NCBI GenBank assembly: GCA_021810505.1
Contig: JAJZIR010000003.1
Location: forward strand, 43,565-107,564
Origin: a bacterium
Lineage (GTDB): Bacteria; Deinococcota; Deinococci; Deinococcales; Deinococcaceae
Direction: 5' to 3'
DNA length: 64,000 nt
In this document: one piece after another, positions 53,514-62,200 of the stretch
Position numbering within the stretch: position 1 is the first letter of the stretch
Layout: each line of letters starts with the position of its first letter
Notes under the pieces: model-generated
Seen by the model: only the letters and a program-made list of their open reading frames with translations
The model's database searches: none
What the model was told of the DNA's origin: nothing
Program-made: the position numbers and the translations under genes

Positions 53514-54788
53514 TCAGCCCAGCAGCCCCAGGCCCCGCAGCAGCATATTCAGGGCGACCAGAACGATGATCGGGACGAAGATGCGCTTGACCCACACGTT
53601 GGACAAGCCGGTCAGGGTCACCGCGCCGACGGTCGCGCCGATCAGCACCCCCAAGGCGACCGGAGCTGCGATCAACGGGTCGATGTCGCCGCGCTGGAAG
53701 TAGATCCCGGCGCTGGCGGCAGCGGTCACCCCGATCATGAAGTTGCTGGTGGTGGTCGAGACCTTCATGGGTAAGCGCATGGCCGTATCCATAGCCAAGA
53801 CCTTGAAGGTCCCGCTCCCGATGCCCAGCAACCCGGAGATCAGGCCAGCGACATACATCATCCCGAAACCGGCTGGGACGTGGCTGACCTGGTAGGGCAC
53901 CTCGCGGTGCATGCGGTGATCCGGGTAGGTCGAGGCGAGCCGGAGGCGCTGAGCGAAGCGATCGTCCTTCACGCCCTGAGGCAGCTCCTCGCCGAGCTTG
54001 GCGACCAGGGGGAGCGCCGAGATCATCAAGACCACCCCGAAGACGATGAACAGCACGCTGGCGTTGAGCACCGCCGAGAGCAGGGCGCCGCAGATGGCTC
54101 CCAGGGTCGTGGCGATCTCCAGGAACATCCCCACCCGCAGGTTAGTCATGTGGTCCCGGACGTAGGCGGCGGCGGCCCCGCTGGAGGTGGCGATCACCGA
54201 GACGATGGAGGCTCCGATGGCGATCCCGAAGGGCACGTGGAAGATCAGGGTCAGGATCGGGACGATGAAGACCCCACCGCCCAGCCCTACCAGGGCGCCG
54301 ATCAGGCCCGCCGCCACGGAGGAGAGCAGCATCTCGAAGAAGAAGAGGAGGGAGCTGTTGTGCAGGTTGTAGAGGGTAGCCTGGCTGCCGGAGCCGACCA
54401 CGAAGATGCTGAACAGCAAGATGATCAGGACCAGCAGGGTGATCAGGACGTAGGCCCGGTCGCGCTCGACCGCGAAGGCCAGGATGGAGATGGCCACCCG
54501 CAGGACCGGGGTGGCCAGCAGGATCACTAGGCCCAGAGCGACGATGGCCAGGGGTTGTCCCTGCAACAGGGCACTCCAGACCCCGCTGAGGCTGTGCAGT
54601 TGGCTGAAGCCCGAGGAGAGTTGCCCTGTAAGCCTCCGGATATAGAAGTCCGCGATTCCGAGCAGGATCACGGCGGCACTGACCACCACGCCGCCGCGCA
54701 GAACGCCGCTGACGATCAGCTCGGTCTGCCGTACCACGCTGCCTTGGGCCGGGGTGGCCTTCATTCCGCTGTCCTCCGTCGTAGCCAT
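53514..54788 (-). CDS. DUF1634-TauE/SafE fusion, putative sulfite/sulfonate exporter
   Basis: 424 residues. The N-terminal about 140 residues carry three hydrophobic segments of the DUF1634 type (VVVSAAVILLGIADFYIRRL, AIVALGLVILLATPVLRVAI, VLITLLVLIILLFSIFVVGS). The rest is a TauE/SafE permease with two repeats (AAGLIGALVGLGGGVFIVPI and YVAGLISGLLGIGSGTFKVL). In most genomes these are two adjacent genes; here they are one. With the oxidoreductase genes upstream, export of sulfite or import/export of a related anion is likely. ATG with AAGGAG; overlaps the chaperone gene by 28 bases. Confidence 0.86.
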   Translation of the reverse strand: MATTEDSGMKATPAQGSVVRQTELIVSGVLRGGVVVSAAVILLGIADFYIRRLTGQLSSGFSQLHSLSGVWSALLQGQPLAIVALGLVILLATPVLRVAISILAFAVERDRAYVLITLLVLIILLFSIFVVGSGSQATLYNLHNSSLLFFFEMLLSSVAAGLIGALVGLGGGVFIVPILTLIFHVPFGIAIGASIVSVIATSSGAAAAYVRDHMTNLRVGMFLEIATTLGAICGALLSAVLNASVLFIVFGVVLMISALPLVAKLGEELPQGVKDDRFAQRLRLASTYPDHRMHREVPYQVSHVPAGFGMMYVAGLISGLLGIGSGTFKVLAMDTAMRLPMKVSTTTSNFMIGVTAAASAGIYFQRGDIDPLIAAPVALGVLIGATVGAVTLTGLSNVWVKRIFVPIIVLVALNMLLRGLGLLG

Positions 54789-55636
54789 TCTCGTCTCTCC
54801 TTAGGGGGTCCCGCCGGGCCGCCGCGCACAGCTCGCAGCAATTGAGCCCTGCCGCGATCCGCCAGGCCCTGCCAGTGCTCGGCGATAGGTCCGAGCCAGC
54901 TCAGATGCCTCAACTCGGCCGACCACTCCCCGGCTAACTCGGAGAGGGCCTGCAAGGTGGGCAGCGGAGCCGCTCTGAGCAGTCCAGCCAGCAAGGAAAC
55001 GCGCCCCCCGAAAGCGGGTAGGCCCTCCGAACGGCTCAGGTCGATCAGAAGCTGGCGAGTTAGCCACAGACCGCTGCGGGCAGGAGACAGGAGTTGGGAC
55101 GCCACCGCCTGCAGCGAAGCCTCCCAATCGACCGGCGGGTACACCGGCAACACCTCCGCCCGACAGAACACCGACATCTTCGCCTCACCGAGCATCGCGT
55201 CCGAGAGCTCCGCGCACCAGGGCCGGAATCCACCCGGAACGACCCGCACCAGTGTACTCAAATAGAGCGGGACCCAGGGCAACAGGTGTTCCCAGACCAG
55301 CGTCTCCCGCAGGTGGCGAAAGGTCTGGCGCTGGCGGCCGACCGCCTCTCCGTCGGCCAACCAGGCCAACAGGTCCAGCAAGCTGGCCAGGTGGTCGGGT
55401 TCAGGCGGGATGGGCAGGTCCAGGACCTGGAAGAAACCGGCGGCTCGCTGGCGCAGCTCTCCCCCGATCTCACCCGACGGGCTCAGGTAGCGCGAGGCGT
55501 AGGGCGGCAGGTCCAGATCGAACAGCGCGGTGCGCTGCTCGGCGGTCAGCGGGATGACGCCCAAAGCGGCGGCCAGCTCCGGCCGGCTCGGTGCTGCCGG
55601 GCCGATCAGGTAGGCCAGGGCGCGGTAGAGCTCCAC
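54761..55636 (-). CDS. TorD/NarJ-type molybdoenzyme chaperone
   Basis: 291 residues, soluble and helical. PYASRYLSPSGEIGGELRQR and DHLASLLDLLAWLA followed by LVWEHLLPWVPLYLSTLVR match the TorD/DmsD fold, where such proteins bind the molybdoenzyme subunit during cofactor loading. It is longer than usual (about 200-220), with an extra C-terminal 60 residues rich in Arg/Gly. GTG start one base after the oxidoreductase stop, and the end overlaps the exporter gene. Confidence 0.82.
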   Translation of the reverse strand: MELYRALAYLIGPAAPSRPELAAALGVIPLTAEQRTALFDLDLPPYASRYLSPSGEIGGELRQRAAGFFQVLDLPIPPEPDHLASLLDLLAWLADGEAVGRQRQTFRHLRETLVWEHLLPWVPLYLSTLVRVVPGGFRPWCAELSDAMLGEAKMSVFCRAEVLPVYPPVDWEASLQAVASQLLSPARSGLWLTRQLLIDLSRSEGLPAFGGRVSLLAGLLRAAPLPTLQALSELAGEWSAELRHLSWLGPIAEHWQGLADRGRAQLLRAVRGGPAGPPKERREWLRRRTAE

Positions 55637-55637
55637 T

Positions 55638-58565
55638 TCAGGAAACCCGGTAGGCGTCCCGGGAAGGCCGCAGCGGGCGCAGCAACCAGTAGGGGCGGCG
55701 CAGGCCGCCGGGGGACTGCGGCGTAGCCGGCCTGGTCAGGGCCAGCCACTCCAGATAGATCTGGTGAGCCCGCTCGGTATCGACTGCGATATCGCCGTAG
55801 CGGTCTCCTGGGTCCGCCGCCCGTACCGAGACGGCCTGATGCCAGCAGTGCATCCCGGAGATCGGATCAGGGTGCACCGGGAAGATCAGGTTCTGATGCA
55901 CCCCGACGTCGCTCCACCAGACCGGCGCACCGCCTGAGCCGCTGGGCCGGCGTCCCGCGCCAGCTAGGCGGCTCAGGCGGTGCAGAGGCCCCTCCTGGCT
56001 GCGCTCGACCGTGGCCATCAGGGCGTTGGACCCACCGGTCTCGCCGGCAGGCCGCCAGCGACCCATGTGATGGCTGCAGGCCACCACGCCGGGACGGATC
56101 CCCTCGGTCACCCAGGCCTTGAGGACCATGTGGCCGATCGGCGTCTCCACCCGGACCAAGCTCCCGGTGCGCAGGCCCAAGCGGGCAGCGTCGCTGGGGT
56201 GGATCCACAGGGGATTGGTGTGGGCGATCTCGTCGAGCCACTTGGCGTTGGCGCTGCGGGTGTGGATCTGGACCGGGACGCGGAAGGTCGGGATCAGGGG
56301 CATCTCGCCGGGCTTGAGCTTATCCGGGTGCACGTGGCTGCGCAGGTACCCGGGGACCGCCTGCTCCGGCCAACCCCACTCGGCCAGCGTCTTGGAGTAG
56401 AACTCCAGGCGCCCGCTGGGGGTGGGAAAGCCCAGGCAGGCGCGGCCGTCCACCTGCACCCCTACCGCCCTCCTACCCGCCGCGTCCGGACCGGGAGCGG
56501 GCAGAGGCGCGGCGTTGGGCGAAGGGCGCCGGGCAGCCGGGCTGTAGATCCGGCCATCCGGCGCGACTACAGCGCCCTCTAGATCCTCTGGGTCCAGCGG
56601 CCGCTCGTGCAGTGGGCCCACGTCGCGGCAGATCTCGAAGGAGCCGTAGCGGCGCATGTAGTCCAGCGGGCTCAGGCCCGCGGCGGCGGCCGCTTCCGGC
56701 AGGCCGGGAACCGAGTGCTCGAAGATGTAGGCGTAGTACTCGTCGACCGAGAGCTTCTGGCCGGGCTGGACCTTGGACTCGAACCAGCGCCGGATCCCCA
56801 GGGAGCCGTCCGGATCGATCCGCCAAGACAGCTCGATCCAGAACTCGTTCTCCTCCCAGACTTCGCCGGGGTTGACGCTGCGGGTATCCGAGACCGGCTC
56901 CCCGGCCCTACGGCGGGCCTCGCGGAGCACCGGCTGGCGGAAACCGATCCACTGCCCGTCGTACTGCTCGTAGCTGAACAGGTCGTGGCGCTCAGAGGCG
57001 TGCCCCATCGGCAGGATCAGGTCGGCGAGATAGGCGGTCTCACTCCAGGTGGGAGTCAGAGCGACGTGCAACCCCACCTGCTCGGGGTCGGAGAGCATCT
57101 CGATCCAGGAGAATCCATCGGGGTTGGTCCAGACTGGGTTGTAGACCCGGCTGAAATAGGTGTCGATGCGGCCGCGCCCCTCCTTCAGGAAGTGGGGCAG
57201 CAAGAAGGACATCTCGTTCTGCCCTAAAGGGTACTCCAGAGGGTAGGTGAGCGCATTCCAGGAAGTGGGGTGGGGAGGCTCATGGATCGGCCTGGGCACG
57301 AACTTGTTCCAGGTGTTGGGGTAGGTCCCTCCCTCGGTGGCGATGGCCCCCAGCAGGGCTGGGAGCAGGACCAGAGCCCTGGAGATCTGCCAACCGCCCA
57401 GGTTCCCGGCGGCAGCCGAGCGCCAGATGTGCGCGGCCAAGCGGTGGCCGGCCCCGGCGATCACCTCGGCGACTTCCCGCAGCCGCTCGGCCGAGATACC
57501 GGACTCGCGGGCGGCGAAGTCGAAGCTGTAATCCCGGTACAGCTGGTCCAGAGCGATCAGAAAAGATTCGAAAGTGACCGGAAGATCGGAGCGGCACTCC
57601 CGCAGGTACTCTTCCCAGTTCCACCAGCGGCGGATGAAGTCCTGGTCGATCCGCCGCTCGGCGATCAGGTGCGCGGCGATGGCCAGCAGGATCGCCGCCT
57701 CGCTGCCCGGGTAAGGCGAGAGCCAGTAATCCGCCTGGCTGGCAGTGTTGGAGAGGCGGACGTCGAGGACGATCAATCTGGCCCCGCGGGCCCTGGCCTC
57801 CACGATGCGTTGGGCGTGGGGGTTAAAGTAATGCCCCGACTCCAGGTGAGCGCTGATCAGGAGGATGACCTCAGCCCGAGCGAAGTCCGGGCTGGGGCGG
57901 TCGAAGCCCATCCAGAACTGGAAGCCAGCCCTTCCCCCGGAGGAGCAGATGTTGGTGTGCGAGTTGTGCCCGTCGACGTTCCAGGCCGCCAGCATCCGCT
58001 CGGTGAAGCCGTCCTCGCCGGGGCGGCCGACGTGGTACATGATCTCGTTGTTCCTGCCCTCCGAGAGCGCCCGGCGGATCCTGGCAGCGACGGTATCCAG
58101 GGCTTCCTCCCAGCTGATCCGCTCCCACCGGCCCTCCCCGCGGCCGCCGGCCCGGCGCAGCGGCCAGAGGATCCGGTCCGGGTCCTGGATCTGGTTGAGG
58201 GTCGCCGGCCCCTTGGCGCAGTTGCGGCCGCGCGATCCAGGGGAGAGGGGGTTTCCCTCGAACTTGCGCACCTGCTGGGTCTCCGCGTCGACGTAGGCCA
58301 GCAGGCCGCAGGCGGACTCGCAGTTGAAGCAGGTGGTGGGGATCAGGCGGTGATGGCGCTCCAGCCGCCTGGGCCAGGCCTTGGAGTCCAGCTCGATCCA
58401 ATCGTCCCAGCGCTCCTTGGGCGGAAAGGCGGCCAGTTGGAGCTGAGAAGGGCCGGGATAGAAGGTCTCCCCCCGGGCCTCGCACTCCACCCTGAGCGCG
58501 CGCAATCTGCTCTCCAACTCCGGCAAGCGTCCACCCGGTCCGGTCTCGCGCGACCGATCATCCAT
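55638..58565 (-). CDS. molybdopterin oxidoreductase catalytic subunit (Soe/Psr-like)
   Basis: 975 residues, CISM superfamily. Iron-sulfur ligands Cys79, Cys82, Cys86 and Cys116 (TTCFNCESAC ... GRNCAKGP). The probable Mo ligand is Cys207 in SHTNICSSGGRAG. The C-terminal MoCo-binding beta domain begins near HTNPLWIHPSDAARLGLRTG. There is no Tat signal, so the enzyme should face the cytoplasm, as in SoeA sulfite dehydrogenase and unlike PsrA/PhsA/TtrA. Neighbouring TauE exporter and BC fusion support sulfite as substrate. Tetrathionate, polysulfide or other oxyanion chemistry cannot be excluded. ATG start with GGGAGG. Confidence 0.88.
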   Translation of the reverse strand: MDDRSRETGPGGRLPELESRLRALRVECEARGETFYPGPSQLQLAAFPPKERWDDWIELDSKAWPRRLERHHRLIPTTCFNCESACGLLAYVDAETQQVRKFEGNPLSPGSRGRNCAKGPATLNQIQDPDRILWPLRRAGGRGEGRWERISWEEALDTVAARIRRALSEGRNNEIMYHVGRPGEDGFTERMLAAWNVDGHNSHTNICSSGGRAGFQFWMGFDRPSPDFARAEVILLISAHLESGHYFNPHAQRIVEARARGARLIVLDVRLSNTASQADYWLSPYPGSEAAILLAIAAHLIAERRIDQDFIRRWWNWEEYLRECRSDLPVTFESFLIALDQLYRDYSFDFAARESGISAERLREVAEVIAGAGHRLAAHIWRSAAAGNLGGWQISRALVLLPALLGAIATEGGTYPNTWNKFVPRPIHEPPHPTSWNALTYPLEYPLGQNEMSFLLPHFLKEGRGRIDTYFSRVYNPVWTNPDGFSWIEMLSDPEQVGLHVALTPTWSETAYLADLILPMGHASERHDLFSYEQYDGQWIGFRQPVLREARRRAGEPVSDTRSVNPGEVWEENEFWIELSWRIDPDGSLGIRRWFESKVQPGQKLSVDEYYAYIFEHSVPGLPEAAAAAGLSPLDYMRRYGSFEICRDVGPLHERPLDPEDLEGAVVAPDGRIYSPAARRPSPNAAPLPAPGPDAAGRRAVGVQVDGRACLGFPTPSGRLEFYSKTLAEWGWPEQAVPGYLRSHVHPDKLKPGEMPLIPTFRVPVQIHTRSANAKWLDEIAHTNPLWIHPSDAARLGLRTGSLVRVETPIGHMVLKAWVTEGIRPGVVACSHHMGRWRPAGETGGSNALMATVERSQEGPLHRLSRLAGAGRRPSGSGGAPVWWSDVGVHQNLIFPVHPDPISGMHCWHQAVSVRAADPGDRYGDIAVDTERAHQIYLEWLALTRPATPQSPGGLRRPYWLLRPLRPSRDAYRVS

Positions 58566-58583
58566 GCGGTACCTCCCTGCCCA

Positions 58584-60101
58584 TCAGGCCAGCGGGACGG
58601 ACTGCCCGGCCTGAAGATAGGCGTGTTCGTGGAGAAAAAGGCCGACCAGAACCGCGGCGGCGGCTACTCCCCCCCACCAGGGGGCCAGCAGGCCGACGGC
58701 GCTGAGCAGCAGGCCGGCCCTAAACCAACCGGCCCAGCGGCCGCGGGTCATCTCCCAAGCGGCCAGTTCGGCGTGCGCTGTGGCGTGGGAGCCGAGCTCG
58801 GCGGCGACGAACAGCAGGTGCGCGGCGGTCGCGGCGGCCAGAGCGGCGGCAACCCATCCCCACAGGGCTGGGTAGAAGGCGGCGAGCAGCGGCAGCAGCG
58901 CGGCCGACCCCACCATCCCCGCCTGGACCGCCAGGTGCGGCGGGAGCAGGGGGCTCTGCCAGAGGTCCCTGGCCCGGGCCTGCGCCAGCAGGTAGGCGGT
59001 GTAGACCGCCACCGAGAGGGCCAGCGGGAGGCCGAACCAAGCGAACAGGGCGCTGCCCAGACCCAGCAGGCCCAACAGGAACTGCAGCGCCAGCAGGGCG
59101 GCGTAGGCCGAGATCAGGTAGGCGCCCCGGACCAGCCAGCTCTGCGGGCGCCCCCTGGTCAAAACCAGATAGAAGCGCTCGGGGTGCTCCAGGTCGAGGA
59201 CCAGCAGCCCTCCGGTCAAGGCCAGGAAAACCCCCGAGATCAGCGGGACGTAGATCCTCCAGAGCACCGAGGCGACGGGGAGCCGGCCGGCCAAGACCAG
59301 CAGGGCGGCGACCAGAAAGACGCCGGCCGCAAGGCCCTTGGTCCAGGTATAGGCGCTCACCCGCCAGTCCCAGGGAACGCTGTGGGGTCCGTCGTAGGCC
59401 AACAGCGCCGCCGCCGAGCTGTTGGGGTGCTGGGGGTGACCGCCGACCTGGTGGTGCGGCCCGCGGCGCTGCTGGCTCCACAGGAACAGCCCCCCGGCCG
59501 GTCGCCTGGCCGCCAAGGGGTCCAAGGTGGCCTGGTGGGCGCCCTTGTAGAACAGCTTGGGCCTGGTCCCCTTCTCCGGACGGCGCACCGCCACCACGTC
59601 GCGGTTCACCAGCTGGGACACCTTGGAGGAGGGGTCGTTCAGGTCCCCGATCAAGATGGCCTCGGTGGGGCACACCACCACGCAGGCCGGCTCAAGACCT
59701 AGGTCGAGCCGGTGGGCGCAGAAGTTGCACTTCTCGGCCGAGTGGTCCTCAGGATTGATGAAGATGGCGTCGTAGGGGCAGGCGGCGATGCAGGCCTTGC
59801 AGCCGATACAGATGCTCTTGTCGAAGTCCACGATCCCGTCCGGCCGGCGGTGCATGGCTCCGGTAGGGCAAGCGGAGACACAGGGGGCGTCCTCGCACTG
59901 GTTGCAGCGGGTGACTTGGACCGAGCGGCGTACCTCCGGGAAGACCCCGACCTCGACGTACTTGACGTAGGTCCTGCTGACCCCTACGGGCACTTCGTTC
60001 TCGGACTTGCAGGCCACCGTGCAGGCGTGGCAACCGATGCAGCGGGTCTGGTCGATCAGCTTGGCCCAGCGCGGCGATTCAGTGGATCCGGCTCCGGTCA
60101 T
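58584..60101 (-). CDS. fused four-cluster ferredoxin and NrfD/DmsC-type membrane anchor
   Basis: 505 residues. Residues 1-about 190 form the electron-transfer B subunit with four complete [4Fe-4S] motifs: Cys21/24/27/31, 66/69/74/78, 98/101/104/108 and 125/128/140/144. A linker (about 190-235) leads to a C-terminal C subunit with eight or nine hydrophobic segments (from AYTWTKGLAAGVFLVAALLV to GVAAAAVLVGLFLHEHAYLQ) of the NrfD/PsrC type that binds quinone. In most relatives B and C are separate genes. ATG 60101 with GGAGGAG is preferred to an ATG at 60167 that has no ribosome site. First gene of the operon. Confidence 0.88.
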   Translation of the reverse strand: MTGAGSTESPRWAKLIDQTRCIGCHACTVACKSENEVPVGVSRTYVKYVEVGVFPEVRRSVQVTRCNQCEDAPCVSACPTGAMHRRPDGIVDFDKSICIGCKACIAACPYDAIFINPEDHSAEKCNFCAHRLDLGLEPACVVVCPTEAILIGDLNDPSSKVSQLVNRDVVAVRRPEKGTRPKLFYKGAHQATLDPLAARRPAGGLFLWSQQRRGPHHQVGGHPQHPNSSAAALLAYDGPHSVPWDWRVSAYTWTKGLAAGVFLVAALLVLAGRLPVASVLWRIYVPLISGVFLALTGGLLVLDLEHPERFYLVLTRGRPQSWLVRGAYLISAYAALLALQFLLGLLGLGSALFAWFGLPLALSVAVYTAYLLAQARARDLWQSPLLPPHLAVQAGMVGSAALLPLLAAFYPALWGWVAAALAAATAAHLLFVAAELGSHATAHAELAAWEMTRGRWAGWFRAGLLLSAVGLLAPWWGGVAAAAVLVGLFLHEHAYLQAGQSVPLA

Positions 60102-60506
60102 CGCTCCTCCGGCGGCGCGCGTCCCTGGGCGCCGTTGGGCATCATGGTAGCGGTGGAACTCATACAAATCAAATCAATATCCATATTTTTATTATCAATT
60201 AAAAAAATATCTCAAGTAAGCTCGACCGATGGCGCGCTCAGCGCTAGGGAGTGCTGTCCGGCGGCAAACCCGGGCCTGTCTGAAATCCGCCGCCACCCGG
60301 GTCGGGTGCGCCGCGCCGGATCCGGGCGCCCGGAGAGAGCCAACCGCCTGCGGCCGCGTTCAGCGCCTAGCGCGCGGCGCAGGGGCCGGCCATTCCGCAA
60401 CCAGGGGGGACCCCCCACTGAGGCGGAGAGCAGCTCCACTGGCGGCGCCAGCAGAACCCTACCCGGTCCGCGGCAGAGGTGGGTCTCAAGGGGGCGGCTG
60501 AGCGGG
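60102..60506. promoter_or_regulatory. 405-base intergenic region with an AT-rich control segment
   Basis: 60158-60215 is strikingly AT-rich for this DNA and lies 57 bases before the oxidoreductase operon. It contains ATCAA three times in one orientation (60168, 60173, 60194), the last two 21 bases apart, two helical turns. Minus-strand TTGAGA and TAATAA-like boxes suggest the promoter. The rest (60216-60506) is GC-rich and I see no gene in it. Confidence 0.5.
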
Positions 60507-60821
60507 TCAGTGATCGAAATTCACGAAGCCGGCAGCGTTGCGGTGATGGGCGCCGAGGGCGTAATCGAGCTGCTCTTCCAGGCTCTTCAGCTGCGCCGAG
60601 AACACGATGTGGTCAGGAATCCAGTAGTTGAGGCGCACGGCATCGAATTGGATCCAGAGCTTGGACCCATTGGGCCCTTCTCTCCAAAAAACCAAGCGCG
60701 AGAAGCCGTTGCGGTCGGCCCAGGCGCTGGCGCACCGCCGCAGCGCCTCGGGAAGCTGGCAACCTTCGGTCTCTGCCAGGCTCTCTCCAGTGGTGACGTC
60801 CCGGATCTCAATCGTCGTCAC
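60507..60821 (-). CDS. hypothetical protein, 104 aa
   Basis: Starts at GTG 60821 (TTIEIRDVTTGESLAETEGC). A TACAAT -10 box (60843-60838) overlaps the next upstream ATG at 60839, so that ATG is unlikely to be on the message. Mixed alpha/beta sequence with Trp-rich segments (CASAWADRNGFSRLVFWREG, KLWIQFDAVRLNYWIPDH). No domain recognised, no signal peptide. Stands alone. Confidence 0.6.
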   Translation of the reverse strand: MTTIEIRDVTTGESLAETEGCQLPEALRRCASAWADRNGFSRLVFWREGPNGSKLWIQFDAVRLNYWIPDHIVFSAQLKSLEEQLDYALGAHHRNAAGFVNFDH

Positions 60822-60941
60822 GGCGCACCCCGACTGCATTGTACGCCACCGCAGAGGTCTCGGCGAGAAGTTCGCCGGAGCCCGCCAGAAGCCAGGCCCC
60901 AGCGCCGCCCGCGAGCAGGCGGCTCCTGGCATACTCAGCCC

Positions 60942-61733
60942 ATGCGCGTCACCACCCTGAATCTCAACGGCCTGCGCAGCGCGCGGGCTAAGGGCTTGCT
61001 GCCCTGGCTGGCTACCCGGGCGCCGGACCTGCTCTGCCTGCAGGAAGTGCGCAGCGAACCGGAGCCGGAGCTCTTCGCCGAGCTGGGCTACCACAGCGCC
61101 TGGGCGCCAGCTAAGCGCCCCGGCTACAGCGGCGTGGCCCTGCTAGCGCGCTGGCCGCTCGAAGACGTTCAGATCGGCATCGGCGACCCCCTCATCGACG
61201 AGGAAGGCCGCTGGATCGCCGCCCGGATCGGCCGGCTACGCCTGGTCAGCCTCTACCTGCCCAGCGGCAGCAGCGGAGCCGAGCGGCAAGCCGCCAAGGA
61301 GCGGGCCATGCAGCTCTTGACCCCCCACCTCCTAGCTCCTGGGCCGCGCATCCTAGCCGGCGACTACAACATCGCCCACCGCGAAGTCGACCTCAAGAAT
61401 TGGCGCTCCAATCGCCAGAACAGCGGCTTTCTCCCCCAGGAAAGAGCCTGGCTGGACCAACTCACCTCCTACAGCCTCAGCGATGTCCACCAGCGGCTGC
61501 TGGGGGAAGGCAGCTGCTACACCTGGTGGAGCCAGCGGGGGCAGGCCTACCAGAAGGACGTGGGCTGGCGCATCGACCTGCAGCTGGCCAGCCCGGACGT
61601 GGCTGAGGGAGCCAGAGCCTGGCTGGTGGACCGCGCGATCCGGCTCAGCGACCACGCCGCGCTCAGCATCGATTACGACCTTCCCGCTGGGCTGCTGCCG
61701 CAGCTGCCGAGCGGCGAGGAGGCGGGGGACTAG
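60942..61733 (+). CDS. xth: exodeoxyribonuclease III (AP endonuclease)
   Basis: 263 residues, ExoIII/APE1 fold for base-excision repair. LNLNGLRSARAKGLLPWLA, metal Glu in LCLQEVRSEP, GYSGVALLAR, catalytic GDYNIAHREVDLKNW, and the terminal DVGWRIDLQLAS (instead of the usual GWRIDY) with SDHAAL. ATG at 60942 has a CATACT box exactly 6 bases upstream. An open frame extends far upstream (from 59712) but it is a shadow of the oxidoreductase operon. Confidence 0.94.
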   Translation: MRVTTLNLNGLRSARAKGLLPWLATRAPDLLCLQEVRSEPEPELFAELGYHSAWAPAKRPGYSGVALLARWPLEDVQIGIGDPLIDEEGRWIAARIGRLRLVSLYLPSGSSGAERQAAKERAMQLLTPHLLAPGPRILAGDYNIAHREVDLKNWRSNRQNSGFLPQERAWLDQLTSYSLSDVHQRLLGEGSCYTWWSQRGQAYQKDVGWRIDLQLASPDVAEGARAWLVDRAIRLSDHAALSIDYDLPAGLLPQLPSGEEAGD

Positions 61734-61754
61734 AGGGCTCTCACCAAATTCGGC

Positions 61755-61760
61755 TAGACT
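61755..61760 (+). promoter_or_regulatory. -10 box of a probable leaderless promoter
   Basis: TAGACT, 6 bases before the GTG at 61767. Confidence 0.5.
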
Positions 61761-61766
61761 GAACCC

Positions 61767-62153
61767 GTGCAGCCGTACCACATCCTTGCGGCCAGCCCAG
61801 AGCAGACCACCCGAGACATGCTCGACCTGATCCTGGGGTCAGATGGCCACCAGGTCACCTGCTTCGGGAGCGGGGGAGAATTGTTGACCGAGCTGCGGCG
61901 CGCGGTGCCCGACGGCTTGATCCTCGATGACGCTCTGGACGGGCCGAGTGCGCTGGAACTGTGCCGGCGTATCCGTAAGGTCGGCAGGTTGAAACAGGTA
62001 CCGATCATCCTGCTGGCCAGCCCTGGCCGGGACCAGACCCTGCTCGCTTCGGCCCGGCAGGCCCAGGCCAACGAAGTCCTGGGGCGCCCGCTGATCGGAA
62101 AGAACGTGCGGGCCAGGATCCGGCGGATCATCGAGGAGAGCAGGGTCTCCTGA
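61767..62153 (+). CDS. degenerate single-domain receiver protein
   Basis: 128 residues, CheY-like fold. The phospho-acceptor position is kept (Asp54 in GLILDDALDG), and LLASPG matches the switch region. The acidic pair at residues 8-10 is replaced (ILAASPEQ) and the conserved KP is RP (VLGRPL). Magnesium binding and phosphorylation are therefore doubtful, so it may be a pseudo-receiver that works by protein binding. Leaderless GTG. It is 47 bases before the PBP1A gene and may be co-transcribed with it. Confidence 0.8.
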   Translation: MQPYHILAASPEQTTRDMLDLILGSDGHQVTCFGSGGELLTELRRAVPDGLILDDALDGPSALELCRRIRKVGRLKQVPIILLASPGRDQTLLASARQAQANEVLGRPLIGKNVRARIRRIIEESRVS

Positions 62154-62200
62154 GGCGGACGCCCCGACCCGGCTCCAGCTACCCCTGAGAGGTTTTAGAA

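Noticed and set aside
57270-59702. Plus-strand open frame of 810 codons opposite the molybdoenzyme and BC genes
   Set aside because: It is antisense to genes with complete metal-binding motifs; its translation is Gly/Pro/Gln/Arg-rich without domains, as expected from GC-rich antisense frames.
60216-60506. Small frames in the GC-rich part upstream of the hypothetical gene at 60507
   Set aside because: Arg/Gly/Pro-rich translations without a start context; nothing supports a gene.
59712-61733. 673-codon plus-strand frame containing exonuclease III at its end
   Set aside because: Only the part from 60942 resembles a protein; the earlier part is antisense to the BC fusion gene or low-complexity, and a -10 box sits 6 bases before the internal ATG.
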